DNA of 64,000 bases from Lactobacillus mulieris. Its GTDB lineage: Bacteria > Bacillota > Bacilli > Lactobacillales > Lactobacillaceae. Numbering within the stretch: the stretch's first letter is position 1; each line of letters opens with the position of its first letter. The position numbers and the translations under genes were made by a program. The notes under the pieces were generated by a model that did not search any database, was not told where the DNA came from, and saw only the letters and a program-made list of their open reading frames with translations. Positions 8,878 through 16,671 of this stretch are shown here, piece by piece. The stretch covers positions 1-64,000 of the forward strand of contig NZ_SDGL01000007.1 in the NCBI RefSeq assembly GCF_007095465.1. Direction: 5' to 3'.

Positions 8878-10023
8878 TTATTTAATAATGCTTTTTATTA
8901 AACGACCTACCTCTTCAGCTGCAAGAGCTATGTCTTCTGGTGCATCTTTAATTGCCTGTTCAAGACTTTTTGCCCCACTTGGAGTCGAAAAAATTGCATC
9001 AATCACATTATTTTCATATAAGTTTTCAACACCTGGTCCAATATTCCCTGATAAAACAACAACTGGAGCTTGTGGAGCCACTTTTTTGGTTGTCAGAGCT
9101 ACACCATATGGGGTTTTGCCGAATTTAGTTTGAAAATCAGTACTACCTTCACCAGTAATCACTAAATCTGCTCCCTTAGCTTTTTCTGCTAATTGCGCAA
9201 AATCTGTTACTAGCTCAATCCCCTGTTTCATTTCTGAATTGGTAAATGCTAGTAAACCAAATCCTAAACCTCCTGCAGCACCACTGCCAGGAGTTGCTTC
9301 ATAATCCACTTGAAGATCATTTTTAACAACTTGAGCAAGATGATGCAAATTCTGATCCAGAACCGAAATCATTTGCTCAGTTGCTCCTTTTTGGGGACCA
9401 AAAACAACAGCTGAACCTTGTGACCCAGTTAATGGATTAGTTACGTCACTTGCAATATATATTTTTATCTTTTTAATCTGTTCTGGTACCTGACTAATAT
9501 CAATATGAGTCAAATCAGCTAAACCTGCACCACCTAATTTTATAGCTTGACCATTTTTATCCAGCAATTTAACACCAAGGGCTTGAGCCATTCCACAGCC
9601 ACCATCAACAGTTGCACTGCCACCAATCCCCAAAATAATTTGCTTAGCTCCACGCCTAACTGCATCTTGAATCATTTCTCCAGTACCATAGCTGGTAGTA
9701 ATCATGGGATTCATTGTTTTCTTATCGACATATTGAATACCACTAGCAGCTGCCATTTCAATTACGGCTGTTTTTTTATCTCCTAAAAAGCCATACTTTG
9801 CCATGACCAATTGGTTCAAAGGATTATGAACTTGGACATCAACAAACTGACCATTAGTAGCGCTAACTAGGGCATCTACTGTCCCTTCCCCACCATCAGC
9901 CATTGGCACAAGAACATATTCAGCATTTGGAAATATTCGGCTGAGTCCTTTCTTCATCACTACAGCCACTTGACGAGCAGCCATGCAATTTTTATAAGAA
10001 TCAGGAGCAATTAAAATTTTCAT
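8878..10023 (-). CDS. Glycerate kinase
   Basis: Glycerate kinase of the GlxK/GarK family, 381 residues, the normal length. It opens with the family signature MKILIAPDSYKNCMAARQVA and carries VPMADGGEGTVDALV, the GIGGSATVDGGCGMAQALG glycine-rich loop, GSGAAGGLGFGL and DLVITGEGSTDFQT. It phosphorylates D-glycerate with ATP, feeding glycolysis as 2- or 3-phosphoglycerate. No other glycerate pathway genes are nearby. It lies just downstream of the terminator of the LPXTG protein gene and has an AAAGAAAAATTAAT ribosome site. Confidence 0.92.
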   Translation of the reverse strand: MKILIAPDSYKNCMAARQVAVVMKKGLSRIFPNAEYVLVPMADGGEGTVDALVSATNGQFVDVQVHNPLNQLVMAKYGFLGDKKTAVIEMAAASGIQYVDKKTMNPMITTSYGTGEMIQDAVRRGAKQIILGIGGSATVDGGCGMAQALGVKLLDKNGQAIKLGGAGLADLTHIDISQVPEQIKKIKIYIASDVTNPLTGSQGSAVVFGPQKGATEQMISVLDQNLHHLAQVVKNDLQVDYEATPGSGAAGGLGFGLLAFTNSEMKQGIELVTDFAQLAEKAKGADLVITGEGSTDFQTKFGKTPYGVALTTKKVAPQAPVVVLSGNIGPGVENLYENNVIDAIFSTPSGAKSLEQAIKDAPEDIALAAEEVGRLIKSIIK

Positions 10024-10063
10024 ATTAATTTTTCTTTCTGTATTGAATTTATTTTTATTTTAA

Positions 10064-10091
10064 CAAAAAAGCCCCGAAGTAAATCGGAACT
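10064..10091 (-). terminator. Terminator of the rpmG/LPXTG protein operon
   Basis: On the minus strand AGTTCCGA pairs with TCGGGGCT (two G-U pairs), followed by TTTTTT, 39 bp past the LPXTG gene stop. Confidence 0.75.
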
Positions 10092-10129
10092 TTTAAGTTA
10101 TAAATGATTAAGGAGTATATATAGTAGAT

Positions 10130-11098
10130 TTAGTAAATTCTTCTCTTAAAAAGAAGTTTAGAAGCGAGTAATGATAATAATCCTAAAGCTGTAAGCAATA
10201 GACCAGATTTAGTACCAGTTTGTGGCAAGTTTTGGACTTGCTTCTTAGTTGGTAACTTCGTTGCTGAAGTTGCCTTGTGTGAAGCGGTTGCTGCTACATG
10301 AAGAGCTTGCTTTTTCAAATCTTCTGAGGAAGTAGAATTGGCTTTATTTGAATTTGAAAGAGAGGCAGAATTAGTACTACTTGATAAAAGATTTGAAGAT
10401 GAACTACTTGCGGAGTTTTGTTCAGAAGTTTTTGATTCTGTAGTTTCAAGGATGAAGTCCTTGCTCTTATTTCCACCTAAATCATAACGAATTGAATAGC
10501 CCGTTGTTAGGCCAGGAATTTCTACGCTATAATTAACACCTTTTTTCAAGCCATCAGCTTCTGTGAATGTTACACTACCTTGACTGTTTACCTTTTTAGT
10601 TAAAACTTCTGTTGAACCATCAGTTAAGTTACGTAATTTTACTTCGGTCCCTTCCCTTAATGGCAAACCATTAGTGTAACGAGCATTTACTGTATAAGTT
10701 AAAGGCAGCTCTGCTCCTGGCAAGTTTACTGTGAAAGCTTTTGAGATATTAGAGTTGCCAGAACTCAGTTGCAAAGTATAATTCAGCTTTTGATTATTGA
10801 CAATTACTTCATAACTGGTACCAGTTTTTAGTCCATCTGTTGCATTAAACGTTACAGCTCCCGAAGCATTAACAGTTTTAGAAATAGTTTTGTTATTTGC
10901 TTGATTTTTTAACTGTACATAACTACCGGACTCAATTGGTAAACCATTTGTATAGTAAAAAACTCCTGTAAAGCTTACTCCTGAATTTACTTCTGTTGTT
11001 GAGGATAAATCATCTGCTTTGACAATCGAATTTTGATTGGTTCCAACTAAAATAGCTCCTGAAACCATCAAACTTGCTAATAATAATTTTGATTTCAT
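10130..11098 (-). CDS. LPXTG-anchored cell-surface protein with two Ig-like repeats
   Basis: A 322-residue wall-anchored protein. Residues 1-28 are a signal peptide ending in VKADD. Two related beta-rich modules follow at about 40-105 and 134-198, sharing YTNGLPxxxGxxVxLxN and GxVTFxxxDGLKxGxxY. Their prealbumin-like pattern suggests a short surface stalk. Residues about 220-290 are a Ser/Asn/Thr-rich wall-spanning segment. LPQTG at 291-295, a hydrophobic segment and the tail KRRIY form the sortase signal. It begins 15 bp after rpmG behind AAAGGAAAATGA and is probably co-transcribed with it. Binding partner unknown. Confidence 0.88.
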   Translation of the reverse strand: MKSKLLLASLMVSGAILVGTNQNSIVKADDLSSTTEVNSGVSFTGVFYYTNGLPIESGSYVQLKNQANNKTISKTVNASGAVTFNATDGLKTGTSYEVIVNNQKLNYTLQLSSGNSNISKAFTVNLPGAELPLTYTVNARYTNGLPLREGTEVKLRNLTDGSTEVLTKKVNSQGSVTFTEADGLKKGVNYSVEIPGLTTGYSIRYDLGGNKSKDFILETTESKTSEQNSASSSSSNLLSSSTNSASLSNSNKANSTSSEDLKKQALHVAATASHKATSATKLPTKKQVQNLPQTGTKSGLLLTALGLLSLLASKLLFKRRIY

Positions 11099-11113
11099 TC
11101 ATTTTCCTTTCAA

Positions 11114-11266
11114 CTATTTACTAATTTCAACAAATTCTGCTCTTTTTTGTAACTTAGGTGAATATTTCATTAATCGCAGTCTTTCAGGAGTATTCCGTTT
11201 ATTTTTACTAGTAATATAAATACGTTCACTAGTTTGTCGACATTCCAAAATAATATTATTTCTCAT
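11114..11266 (-). CDS. rpmG: Ribosomal protein L33, cysteine-poor (zinc-free) form
   Basis: A 50-residue L33: [41 protein letters not shown] and so on. An upstream in-frame start at 11308 exists, but the ATG at 11266 has an AAAGGAAAAG ribosome site and gives the standard length. The two CxxC zinc knuckles of the usual protein are absent (only one Cys remains), so this is the zinc-independent paralogue. In other Firmicutes such paralogues are often induced by zinc shortage. No clear Zur box was found here. Its close linkage to a surface protein gene is unusual. Confidence 0.9.
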   Translation of the reverse strand: MRNNIILECRQTSERIYITSKNKRNTPERLRLMKYSPKLQKRAEFVEISK

Positions 11267-11358
11267 CTTCTTTTCCTTTCTAGAACCTTCTTGTAAACAA
11301 ATTAGCAATTTTAAGTGTTCATAATTTTAATCCTCGCTTGCTAAATATAAATCTTTAC

Positions 11359-11387
11359 AGAATATCGAATTACTTTTATTTTGTCAA
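11359..11387 (-). promoter_or_regulatory. Promoter of rpmG and the LPXTG protein gene
   Basis: On the minus strand TTGACA (11382-11387), a 17-bp spacer and TATTCT (11359-11364), about 90 bp before the rpmG start. Confidence 0.75.
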
Positions 11388-11481
11388 ATAATTTTTAACT
11401 GGATTTTCTTTTTTACTACTTAAATAGCCGTATTTTTGGAATTATAAAAATTAATTTTTAAGTTATAAGTATTAATAAACA

Positions 11482-11517
11482 AAAAAATAGAAATACCATT
11501 AGGCATTTCTATTTTTT
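11482..11517 (-). terminator. glmS terminator
   Basis: AAAAAATAGAAAT and ATTTCTATTTTTT arms with a short loop, 18 bp past the glmS stop; T-rich in the minus direction. Confidence 0.8.
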
Positions 11518-11534
11518 AAATGAATTATTAAACT

Positions 11535-13346
11535 TTATTCAACAGTAACACTCTTAGCCAAGTTACGTGGCTTGTCAACATCTAAGCCCTTATCTCTAGA
11601 AGCATAGTATGCAAGAAGTTGAGTAGGAATTACAGTTAATAACGCAGACATGTAGTAATTGATTTCTGGCAATACAATATCATCTGTACTGTTAGCAAAT
11701 TCCTTGCTTACAATTGTTACAATATTTGCACCACGAGAAACTACTTCTTGAATGTTACCACGAGTCAATTCTGCTGTTACTGGGTCATTAATCAAGGCAA
11801 TAACAGGTGTGCCATTTTCAATTAATGAAATAGTTCCGTGCTTAAGTTCAGCAGCAGCAAAACCTTCAGTTTGAATATATGAAACTTCCTTTAACTTAAG
11901 TGCAGCTTCAAGTGCAACAGCATGATCAATACCACGACCAATGTAAAATGCATTTCTTGATTTAATCAAGTACTTGTCAGCAATTTCCTTAAGCTTTTCT
12001 TTTCCATCAACAAGTTGTTGAATTCCTTCAGCTGCAATTGCCAAATCATGGTGTAAGTTCCATTCTTGTGCTTCCTTAACACCGAGCTTTTCACCAAGTG
12101 CCTTAGCAAGAACTGCTTGAACAGCAACTTGAGCTGTATAAGCCTTAGTTGAAGCAACTGCGATTTCTGGGCCAGCTCCTAAAAGCATAGTGTAAGTAGC
12201 TTCACGAGATAATGTTGAACCTTCAACGTTAGTCATAGTTAAGCTTGGGATGCCACGTTTGTTAGTTTCCTTTAAAACAACACGTGAATCGGCTGTTTCT
12301 CCAGATTGAGTTAAGAAGATAAAGAATGGGTTCTTACTCATCATTGGGAAATGATAACCTGCTTCTGATGCATAGCCAACTTCAGTAGGGATGCCAGTGT
12401 AGTGTTCAAACAAGGCTTTACCTACTAAACCTGCGTGGTAACTAGTACCAGCTGCAAAAATGTATAAACGGTCTGCTTTAGCTACTGCATCAACAATCTT
12501 TGAATCTACTTTAGGATTGCCAGCATCATCAAGATAAGTTTGAGAAATGTGACGCATTACACCTGGTTGTTCATCGATTTCTTTGAGCATGTAGTGTTCG
12601 TATGTTCCCTTTGATGCAGCATTAGGATCAATGTCTAACACCTTAGGCTCACGTTCCACTTTTTCACCATCGATTGTCTCAATTGTGTAAGAGTCTTTAG
12701 TAATGTCACCAACATCACCATCTTCAAGACTAACAAAAGTCTTAGTTTGATCTAAAACAGAAATAGCATCTGAAGCAATAATGTTAAAGCCTTCACCTAA
12801 ACCAAGCATCATTGGTGACTTGTTCTTAGCGATAAATACATGGTCTGGTTTTTGATCATCAACAAGCAAGAAGGCATATGAACCTCTAACAAGCTTCAAA
12901 GCTTCCTTGAAAGCAGTAAATCCATCTAAGTTCTTATCACGTGCAATTTTACTAATTAATTGAACAATGACTTCAGTATCAGTATCTGAATGGAATTTAA
13001 CACCTTGTAAGTACTTGTCTTTCAATTCAGTATAGTTTTCGATAACACCATTGTGAACTAAGTAAAAACGCTTAGTTTCATCAAAGTGAGGGTGAGCATT
13101 GTCAACAGTTGGCTTACCATGTGTTGCCCAACGTGTGTGACCAATACCTACTAAACCATCTTCATCTGGGGTCATTTTTTCTTTTAAGTTTGAAATACGG
13201 CCAACTGCCTTTGTTAAATATTCATGCCCCTTTAAATCGTTTAAGTAAATGCCTGCAGAATCATATCCACGATATTCCAAGTTAGTTAAACCATTTAAAA
13301 TAATATTTCGTGCAGCCTTACCAACAACACCAACGATACCACACAT
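11535..13346 (-). CDS. glmS: Glutamine--fructose-6-phosphate aminotransferase
   Basis: Makes glucosamine 6-phosphate from fructose 6-phosphate and glutamine, the first step to UDP-GlcNAc for the cell wall. The 603-residue protein starts with MCGIVGVVG, where Cys2 becomes the N-terminal nucleophile of the glutaminase domain (about 1-235, with RWATHG and HNGVIENY). Two SIS sugar-isomerase domains follow (about 280-590, with AAGTSYHAG, TQSGETADS, STKAYTAQ and ELKHGTISL). It ends with the usual KSVTVE. It is monocistronic with a clear promoter. No glmS ribozyme was recognised in its leader, so control here seems transcriptional. Confidence 0.98.
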   Translation of the reverse strand: MCGIVGVVGKAARNIILNGLTNLEYRGYDSAGIYLNDLKGHEYLTKAVGRISNLKEKMTPDEDGLVGIGHTRWATHGKPTVDNAHPHFDETKRFYLVHNGVIENYTELKDKYLQGVKFHSDTDTEVIVQLISKIARDKNLDGFTAFKEALKLVRGSYAFLLVDDQKPDHVFIAKNKSPMMLGLGEGFNIIASDAISVLDQTKTFVSLEDGDVGDITKDSYTIETIDGEKVEREPKVLDIDPNAASKGTYEHYMLKEIDEQPGVMRHISQTYLDDAGNPKVDSKIVDAVAKADRLYIFAAGTSYHAGLVGKALFEHYTGIPTEVGYASEAGYHFPMMSKNPFFIFLTQSGETADSRVVLKETNKRGIPSLTMTNVEGSTLSREATYTMLLGAGPEIAVASTKAYTAQVAVQAVLAKALGEKLGVKEAQEWNLHHDLAIAAEGIQQLVDGKEKLKEIADKYLIKSRNAFYIGRGIDHAVALEAALKLKEVSYIQTEGFAAAELKHGTISLIENGTPVIALINDPVTAELTRGNIQEVVSRGANIVTIVSKEFANSTDDIVLPEINYYMSALLTVIPTQLLAYYASRDKGLDVDKPRNLAKSVTVE

Positions 13347-13416
13347 AGAAAATTCTCCTTTGGTCTAGTTCAATTTTTATTTATCGGACTAGTTAATTTT
13401 TATTGTTACAAGTGCA

Positions 13417-13445
13417 ATAATAGCCTTTTTTAGCAATGCGGTCAA
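13417..13445 (-). promoter_or_regulatory. glmS promoter
   Basis: On the minus strand TTGACC (13440-13445), a 17-bp spacer and TATTAT (13417-13422). The leader is only about 65 nt, too short for a glmS ribozyme. Confidence 0.8.
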
Positions 13446-13657
13446 GAATTATCTTTATAAATTGGTATATCTTTAAGTGAACCTAAAAGATAAATTAAAG
13501 AACTAGCAATATATCTTAATAGATGGAGAATTCGGTAGAACGTTTTTACATAATTTATTTACAAGAAATTTTTTTTAGCGGCTTCTCCCTTTCGGATCAT
13601 CAATATAGACATCAATATAGATACGTAAAAAACGCATTTATAACAAAGTGATTTATT
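13446..13657. other. Intergenic region upstream of glmS with a small Rpn-like fossil
   Basis: The space between the divergent glmS and sugar-binding protein promoters is AT-rich. At about 13577-13598 it contains TTCTCCCTTTCGGATCATCA, which differs by one base from the internal ribosome-site region of the Rpn genes (15875-15895). On the minus strand it reads DDPKGRS then a stop, against DDPKRRN in the intact genes. A 19-bp sequence at 13545-13563 recurs at 22774-22792. No gene was recognised. Confidence 0.4.
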
Positions 13658-13687
13658 TTTACAAAAAACGCACAATAAATCTATAAT
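13658..13687 (+). promoter_or_regulatory. Probable promoter of the sugar-binding lipoprotein gene
   Basis: TTTACA (13658-13663), an 18-bp spacer and a perfect TATAAT (13682-13687). The -35 overlaps one of two direct AAAAAACGCA repeats (about 13627 and 13663), which could be an operator. Confidence 0.55.
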
Positions 13688-13772
13688 ATCATAAAAATAT
13701 ACGCTATTTCAGTCTTTTAATTCCGTTTATCCTTGATACAATTTAAATAACTTAACAATTCTGGAGGATACA

Positions 13773-15077
13773 ATGAAAATAGTTAAGAAAATGTCAATCA
13801 TCAGTGCTGTAGCAGCTAGCTTACTAGCAGCTACTGGATGCTCAAATAATCAAAAATCTACTAGTAGCTCTACTACTAAGAATTCAATACCTACTAAGAT
13901 TACCAAGAAGACTACGATCACTTTTTGGCATGGTATGACCGGCCCACTTGAAAACAGTTTAACGCAACTAACTGCTGAATTCGAAAAAGAAAATCCGAAC
14001 ATCAAGGTCAAACTTGAAAATCAAAATTCTTATCAAGATTTGCATTCAAAAATCACCTCAACTATGCAATCACCTAAGAATCTACCAACCATTACTCAAG
14101 CATATCCTGGTTGGCTTTATACAGCTTCCAAAAACAATATGTTGGTTGACCTTACACCATACATTAACAATTCCCAAATTGGTTGGGGCAGCAGCGAGAA
14201 GTCTCAAATCAAGAGTGACTTACTAAAAGGTGCTCAAATCAATGGCAAGCAATATGGCATTCCTTTTAACAAATCTGTCGAAATCCTAATTTACAACAAG
14301 CAGCTCTTAGCTAAATATGGTGTCAAAGTTCCAAAAAACATGACTGAATTGAAGGCTGCTGCTAAAAAGATTTACGAAAAGAGCAATCATAAGGTTGCAG
14401 GAGCTGGTTTTGATGTTTTGTCAACCTATTACGTTTTAGGCATGAAAGCAAAAGGCCACAACTTCAACTCTAGCATCGACTTTACTGGTAAGGATTCCAA
14501 GTCTGTCATCAACTACTATGCCGATGGTGTTAAGAATGGCTACTTCCAAATTGCCGGTTCACAAAAATACTTCTCAACTCCATTCGCCAACCAAAAAGTG
14601 GCAATGTACATTGGTTCAAGTGCTGGTGAAGCCTTTGTCAAAAAAGGTGTTGCTAACAAGTTCGAATACGGTGTTGCTGCTCGTCCATCTGAATACAATA
14701 TCCCTCAAGGAACAGATATTTACATGTTCAATCATGCAAGCAGTATGCAAAAATCCGCAGCATTTAAGTACATCAAGTTCCTAACTTCAAAATCAAGCCA
14801 ACTCAAGTGGGCAAGCCAAACTGGTTACATTCCAGTTAACACGCAAGCTTTGAATTCAGCAGAATACAAGAAGTCTAAGAGTGTCAAAGCACCAGCTATA
14901 TTATCATCTACTACTAAAAAGCTTTACACTATTCCAGTTTCTAAAAATTCCGATGCAACCTTCTCTGATTTAAGCTCAATCATGGAAAGCATTTTATCTC
15001 AGGCAGCCAAGGGCAACAATGTTAACACTGCAATCAAAGCTGGTAAAGTTAAGTTTGACAGTGACTGGAAGCAATAA
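13773..15077 (+). CDS. ABC transporter sugar-binding lipoprotein (family 1 solute-binding protein)
   Basis: A 434-residue extracellular lipoprotein. The signal peptide ends in the lipobox LLAATGC with Cys23 to be lipidated, followed by a Ser/Thr-rich linker. The mature part starts TITFWHGMTGPLENSLTQLTAEFEKENPNI, the hallmark of the MalE/UgpB-like group, and has the typical PYINN and GIPFNKSVEILIYNKQLL segments. Such proteins capture oligosaccharides or glycerophosphodiesters for an ABC importer. No permease or ATPase gene is adjacent, so it is an orphan that must use a transporter encoded elsewhere. It has a GGAGGATACA ribosome site and ends at a terminator shared with the convergent Rpn operon. 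Confidence 0.9.
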   Translation: MKIVKKMSIISAVAASLLAATGCSNNQKSTSSSTTKNSIPTKITKKTTITFWHGMTGPLENSLTQLTAEFEKENPNIKVKLENQNSYQDLHSKITSTMQSPKNLPTITQAYPGWLYTASKNNMLVDLTPYINNSQIGWGSSEKSQIKSDLLKGAQINGKQYGIPFNKSVEILIYNKQLLAKYGVKVPKNMTELKAAAKKIYEKSNHKVAGAGFDVLSTYYVLGMKAKGHNFNSSIDFTGKDSKSVINYYADGVKNGYFQIAGSQKYFSTPFANQKVAMYIGSSAGEAFVKKGVANKFEYGVAARPSEYNIPQGTDIYMFNHASSMQKSAAFKYIKFLTSKSSQLKWASQTGYIPVNTQALNSAEYKKSKSVKAPAILSSTTKKLYTIPVSKNSDATFSDLSSIMESILSQAAKGNNVNTAIKAGKVKFDSDWKQ

Positions 15078-15110
15078 AACATTAATTTTATAGAAAAATA
15101 TTATATAAAT

Positions 15111-15148
15111 AAAAGCATTGGTAAATTTAAATTTTACCAATGCTTTTT
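15111..15148. terminator. Bidirectional terminator between the lipoprotein gene and the Rpn operon
   Basis: AAAAGCATTGGTAAA and TTTACCAATGCTTTT form a long stem, T-rich on both sides. The outer 14 bases of each arm recur in the terminator beside the second Rpn gene at 49862-49898. Confidence 0.9.
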
Positions 15149-15162
15149 GCATTTCTTCATCC

Positions 15163-15390
15163 TTATTTAAGATTTTGGTGAATTATAGTTTTGATTTCTG
15201 CATCATTTAAGCTGAAGTCTGAACCTACAGTTTTCTTAATTTGCTTAAATAAATCTAGCTCATTAATTTCAGGACGCATTTCTTTAATTGTCAGCGTGAG
15301 AGACCTCACTGTATTCTTGTCTCCTGCTTCTCGGCCTCTTTTTTCCGCTACTGCCGTTTCTTCTTTCAGCCGTAATTCTGCTGTTCTCAT
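15163..15390 (-). CDS. Stand-alone Rpn C-terminal domain protein (RpnS-like), copy 2
   Basis: A 75-residue protein that begins MRTAELRLKEETAVAEKRG, identical but for one residue to the segment that follows the internal start in the Rpn nucleases at 15640-16491 and 49916-50797. Its tail (SDFSLNDAEIKTIIHQNLK) matches the tail of the distant Rpn protein (SDFSLSDGEIREIIHQNLK) and not its own neighbour. It lacks the nuclease domain. It has the same AAAAGGAGAAATCTT ribosome site as the other copies. By analogy with Escherichia coli, where an internal small product of rpn blocks the nuclease, it may be an inhibitor or decoy; that role is inferred. Confidence 0.75.
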   Translation of the reverse strand: MRTAELRLKEETAVAEKRGREAGDKNTVRSLTLTIKEMRPEINELDLFKQIKKTVGSDFSLNDAEIKTIIHQNLK

Positions 15391-15411
15391 AAGATTTCTC
15401 CTTTTCGGAGT

Positions 15412-15615
15412 CTACTTTTCTCTCAAAATTGATTTTATTTCTTCATCAGAAAGTGAAACATCAGTATTAGCCCTTATCCATGCCAGGCCTTCTGCTACTG
15501 TTGCATCTGGTTTTAATGCTTTGAACACTTTCACCGTATTCTTGTCTCCTGCTTCTCGGCCTCTTTTTTCCGCTACTGCTGTTTCTTCTTTCATCCTTAA
15601 TTCTGCTGTTCTCAT
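15412..15615 (-). CDS. Stand-alone Rpn C-terminal domain protein (RpnS-like), copy 1
   Basis: A 67-residue protein that starts 24 bp after the Rpn nuclease gene. It opens with MRTAELRMKEETAVAEKRG and ends in IRANTDVSLSDEEIKSILREK, very like the tail of the nuclease just upstream (IKANTDVSLSDEEIKAILSKSN). The middle part (DKNTVKVFKALKPDATVAEGLAW) differs. An AAAAGGAGAAATCTT ribosome site stands seven bases before the ATG. It looks like a tandem duplication of the 3' end of the nuclease gene that has been kept open and translatable. Probably co-transcribed with the nuclease. Function inferred: antitoxin-like partner. Confidence 0.75.
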   Translation of the reverse strand: MRTAELRMKEETAVAEKRGREAGDKNTVKVFKALKPDATVAEGLAWIRANTDVSLSDEEIKSILREK

Positions 15616-15639
15616 AAGATTTCTCCTTTTGAAGCAAAA

Positions 15640-15870
15640 TTAGTTACTTTTACTCAAGATAGCTTTTATTTCTTCATCTGAAAGAGAAACATCTGTGTTT
15701 GCTTTTATCCATTGTAAAACTTCATCCACTGTAGAATTGGGGCTTAAACTTTTAAATAGTTTATATGTATTTTTTATAGCCTTTCTTTGCTCTTCTTCGC
15801 GACCTTTCTCAACGCCACGTTTTTCCGCTACTGCTGTTTCTTCCTTCATCCTTAATTCTGCTGTTCTCAT
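15640..15870 (-). CDS. Predicted internal translation product of the first Rpn gene (RpnS)
   Basis: In frame within the Rpn nuclease gene, AGGAG at 15878-15882 stands seven bases before an ATG at residue 208. Translation from there would give a 76-residue C-terminal protein starting MRTAELRMKEETAVAEKRG. The same ribosome site and start precede the two free-standing copies downstream, where they must serve as true starts. This makes internal initiation likely. In Escherichia coli, Rpn proteins are known to be held in check by such intragenic products. Confidence 0.55.
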   Translation of the reverse strand: MRTAELRMKEETAVAEKRGVEKGREEEQRKAIKNTYKLFKSLSPNSTVDEVLQWIKANTDVSLSDEEIKAILSKSN

Positions 15871-16491
15871 AAGATTTCTCCTTTTCGGATCATCATTGTA
15901 TTCTTGAATTTTGGTCTGAATCTCTTTAAAGATTCCTTTTGATTCTATTTTATCATCGTTCATTAGTTTTTGGAGATTTAACAAATCGACATTTTCACTT
16001 CCACTACCTTTTGAATTAATAATGATATTTTCCGCATTATTTTTAAGTTGAATACCTTTATCTTCGTCATCATAAAGATGGAAGCTATAACGTAACTTAT
16101 CCTTGCCAAACGGGTCAAATGCACAAAGAAAAATTAGATAAGTTCTAGATAGTGAAGTATACGGCTCCCCTCGGTCCAAGGTATCCCTGTCCATTGACGA
16201 CTGATAATATCTCATTCGTGGTCCAATGTCATGGTTGTTATTAACTTGCATTTCACAATCGTACAAGTTACCAGATTGGTCTTTAACTGCAATATCTAAG
16301 CGAACAGATTTACTGCGCTTATCACTCTTTGTCCCTAATTCTTTTTGTGCATCAATACTTTCTACCGAGACTACTTTTACATCAGGTAGTGCCGCTTGAA
16401 TAATCGCCTTACAAAAGCGCTTATTTTGCATAATACTACCAAAAATCTCATCATTTGTGAAACCATAAAACTTGTCATCATGATATGACAT
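15640..16491 (-). CDS. Rpn family recombination-promoting nuclease (PDDEXK_2)
   Basis: A 283-residue Rpn/PDDEXK_2 nuclease, often annotated as a putative transposase. The N-terminal FGFTNDEIFGSIMQNK-type start (YGFTNDEIFGSIMQNKRF) leads into the nuclease fold with Asp66 in VRLDIAVKD and Glu80-x-Gln82 in the following strand, then NNNHDIGPRMRYYQSSMD. The C-terminal 76 residues form a separate helical domain that can also be made from an internal start. The ATG at 16491 was chosen over one 45 bp upstream because GGAGGTAATT precedes it. It heads a three-gene operon with two RpnS-like genes. A near-identical paralogue lies at 49916-50797. Likely role: DNA cleavage in phage defence or recombination. 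Confidence 0.88.
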   Translation of the reverse strand: MSYHDDKFYGFTNDEIFGSIMQNKRFCKAIIQAALPDVKVVSVESIDAQKELGTKSDKRSKSVRLDIAVKDQSGNLYDCEMQVNNNHDIGPRMRYYQSSMDRDTLDRGEPYTSLSRTYLIFLCAFDPFGKDKLRYSFHLYDDEDKGIQLKNNAENIIINSKGSGSENVDLLNLQKLMNDDKIESKGIFKEIQTKIQEYNDDPKRRNLMRTAELRMKEETAVAEKRGVEKGREEEQRKAIKNTYKLFKSLSPNSTVDEVLQWIKANTDVSLSDEEIKAILSKSN

Positions 16492-16599
16492 AATTACCTC
16501 CAGAGAAAATAAATCTTTACACACATAAATACACAAAAAAGACTTAATTCTCTGTAGAACTATAACTAATGTAGAGTCAATATAAATTTATTTACCAAA

Positions 16600-16642
16600 A
16601 AATCCCACTTTTAGTTTATTAAGTAAACTAAAAGTAGGATTT
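16600..16642 (-). terminator. Terminator of the giant adhesin gene
   Basis: Long stem (AAATCC and ACTTTTAGTTTA with their complements), followed on the minus strand by TTTTTTGG. Confidence 0.85.
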
Positions 16643-16671
16643 CATATATTAGATAGAAATTTTATTTATGA

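Noticed and set aside
13347..13772. glmS ribozyme or other riboswitch before glmS
   Set aside because: A good promoter lies only about 75 bp before the glmS start, leaving a leader too short for the ribozyme, and no conserved core was recognised.
15191..15643. Plus-strand frame of 150 codons opposite the RpnS-like genes
   Set aside because: It contains the same antisense repeat twice because the opposite strand is duplicated; no ribosome site or promoter was seen.
15640..16491. Transposase of an insertion sequence
   Set aside because: Rpn genes are often annotated this way, but no terminal inverted repeats or target duplications were found around either copy.
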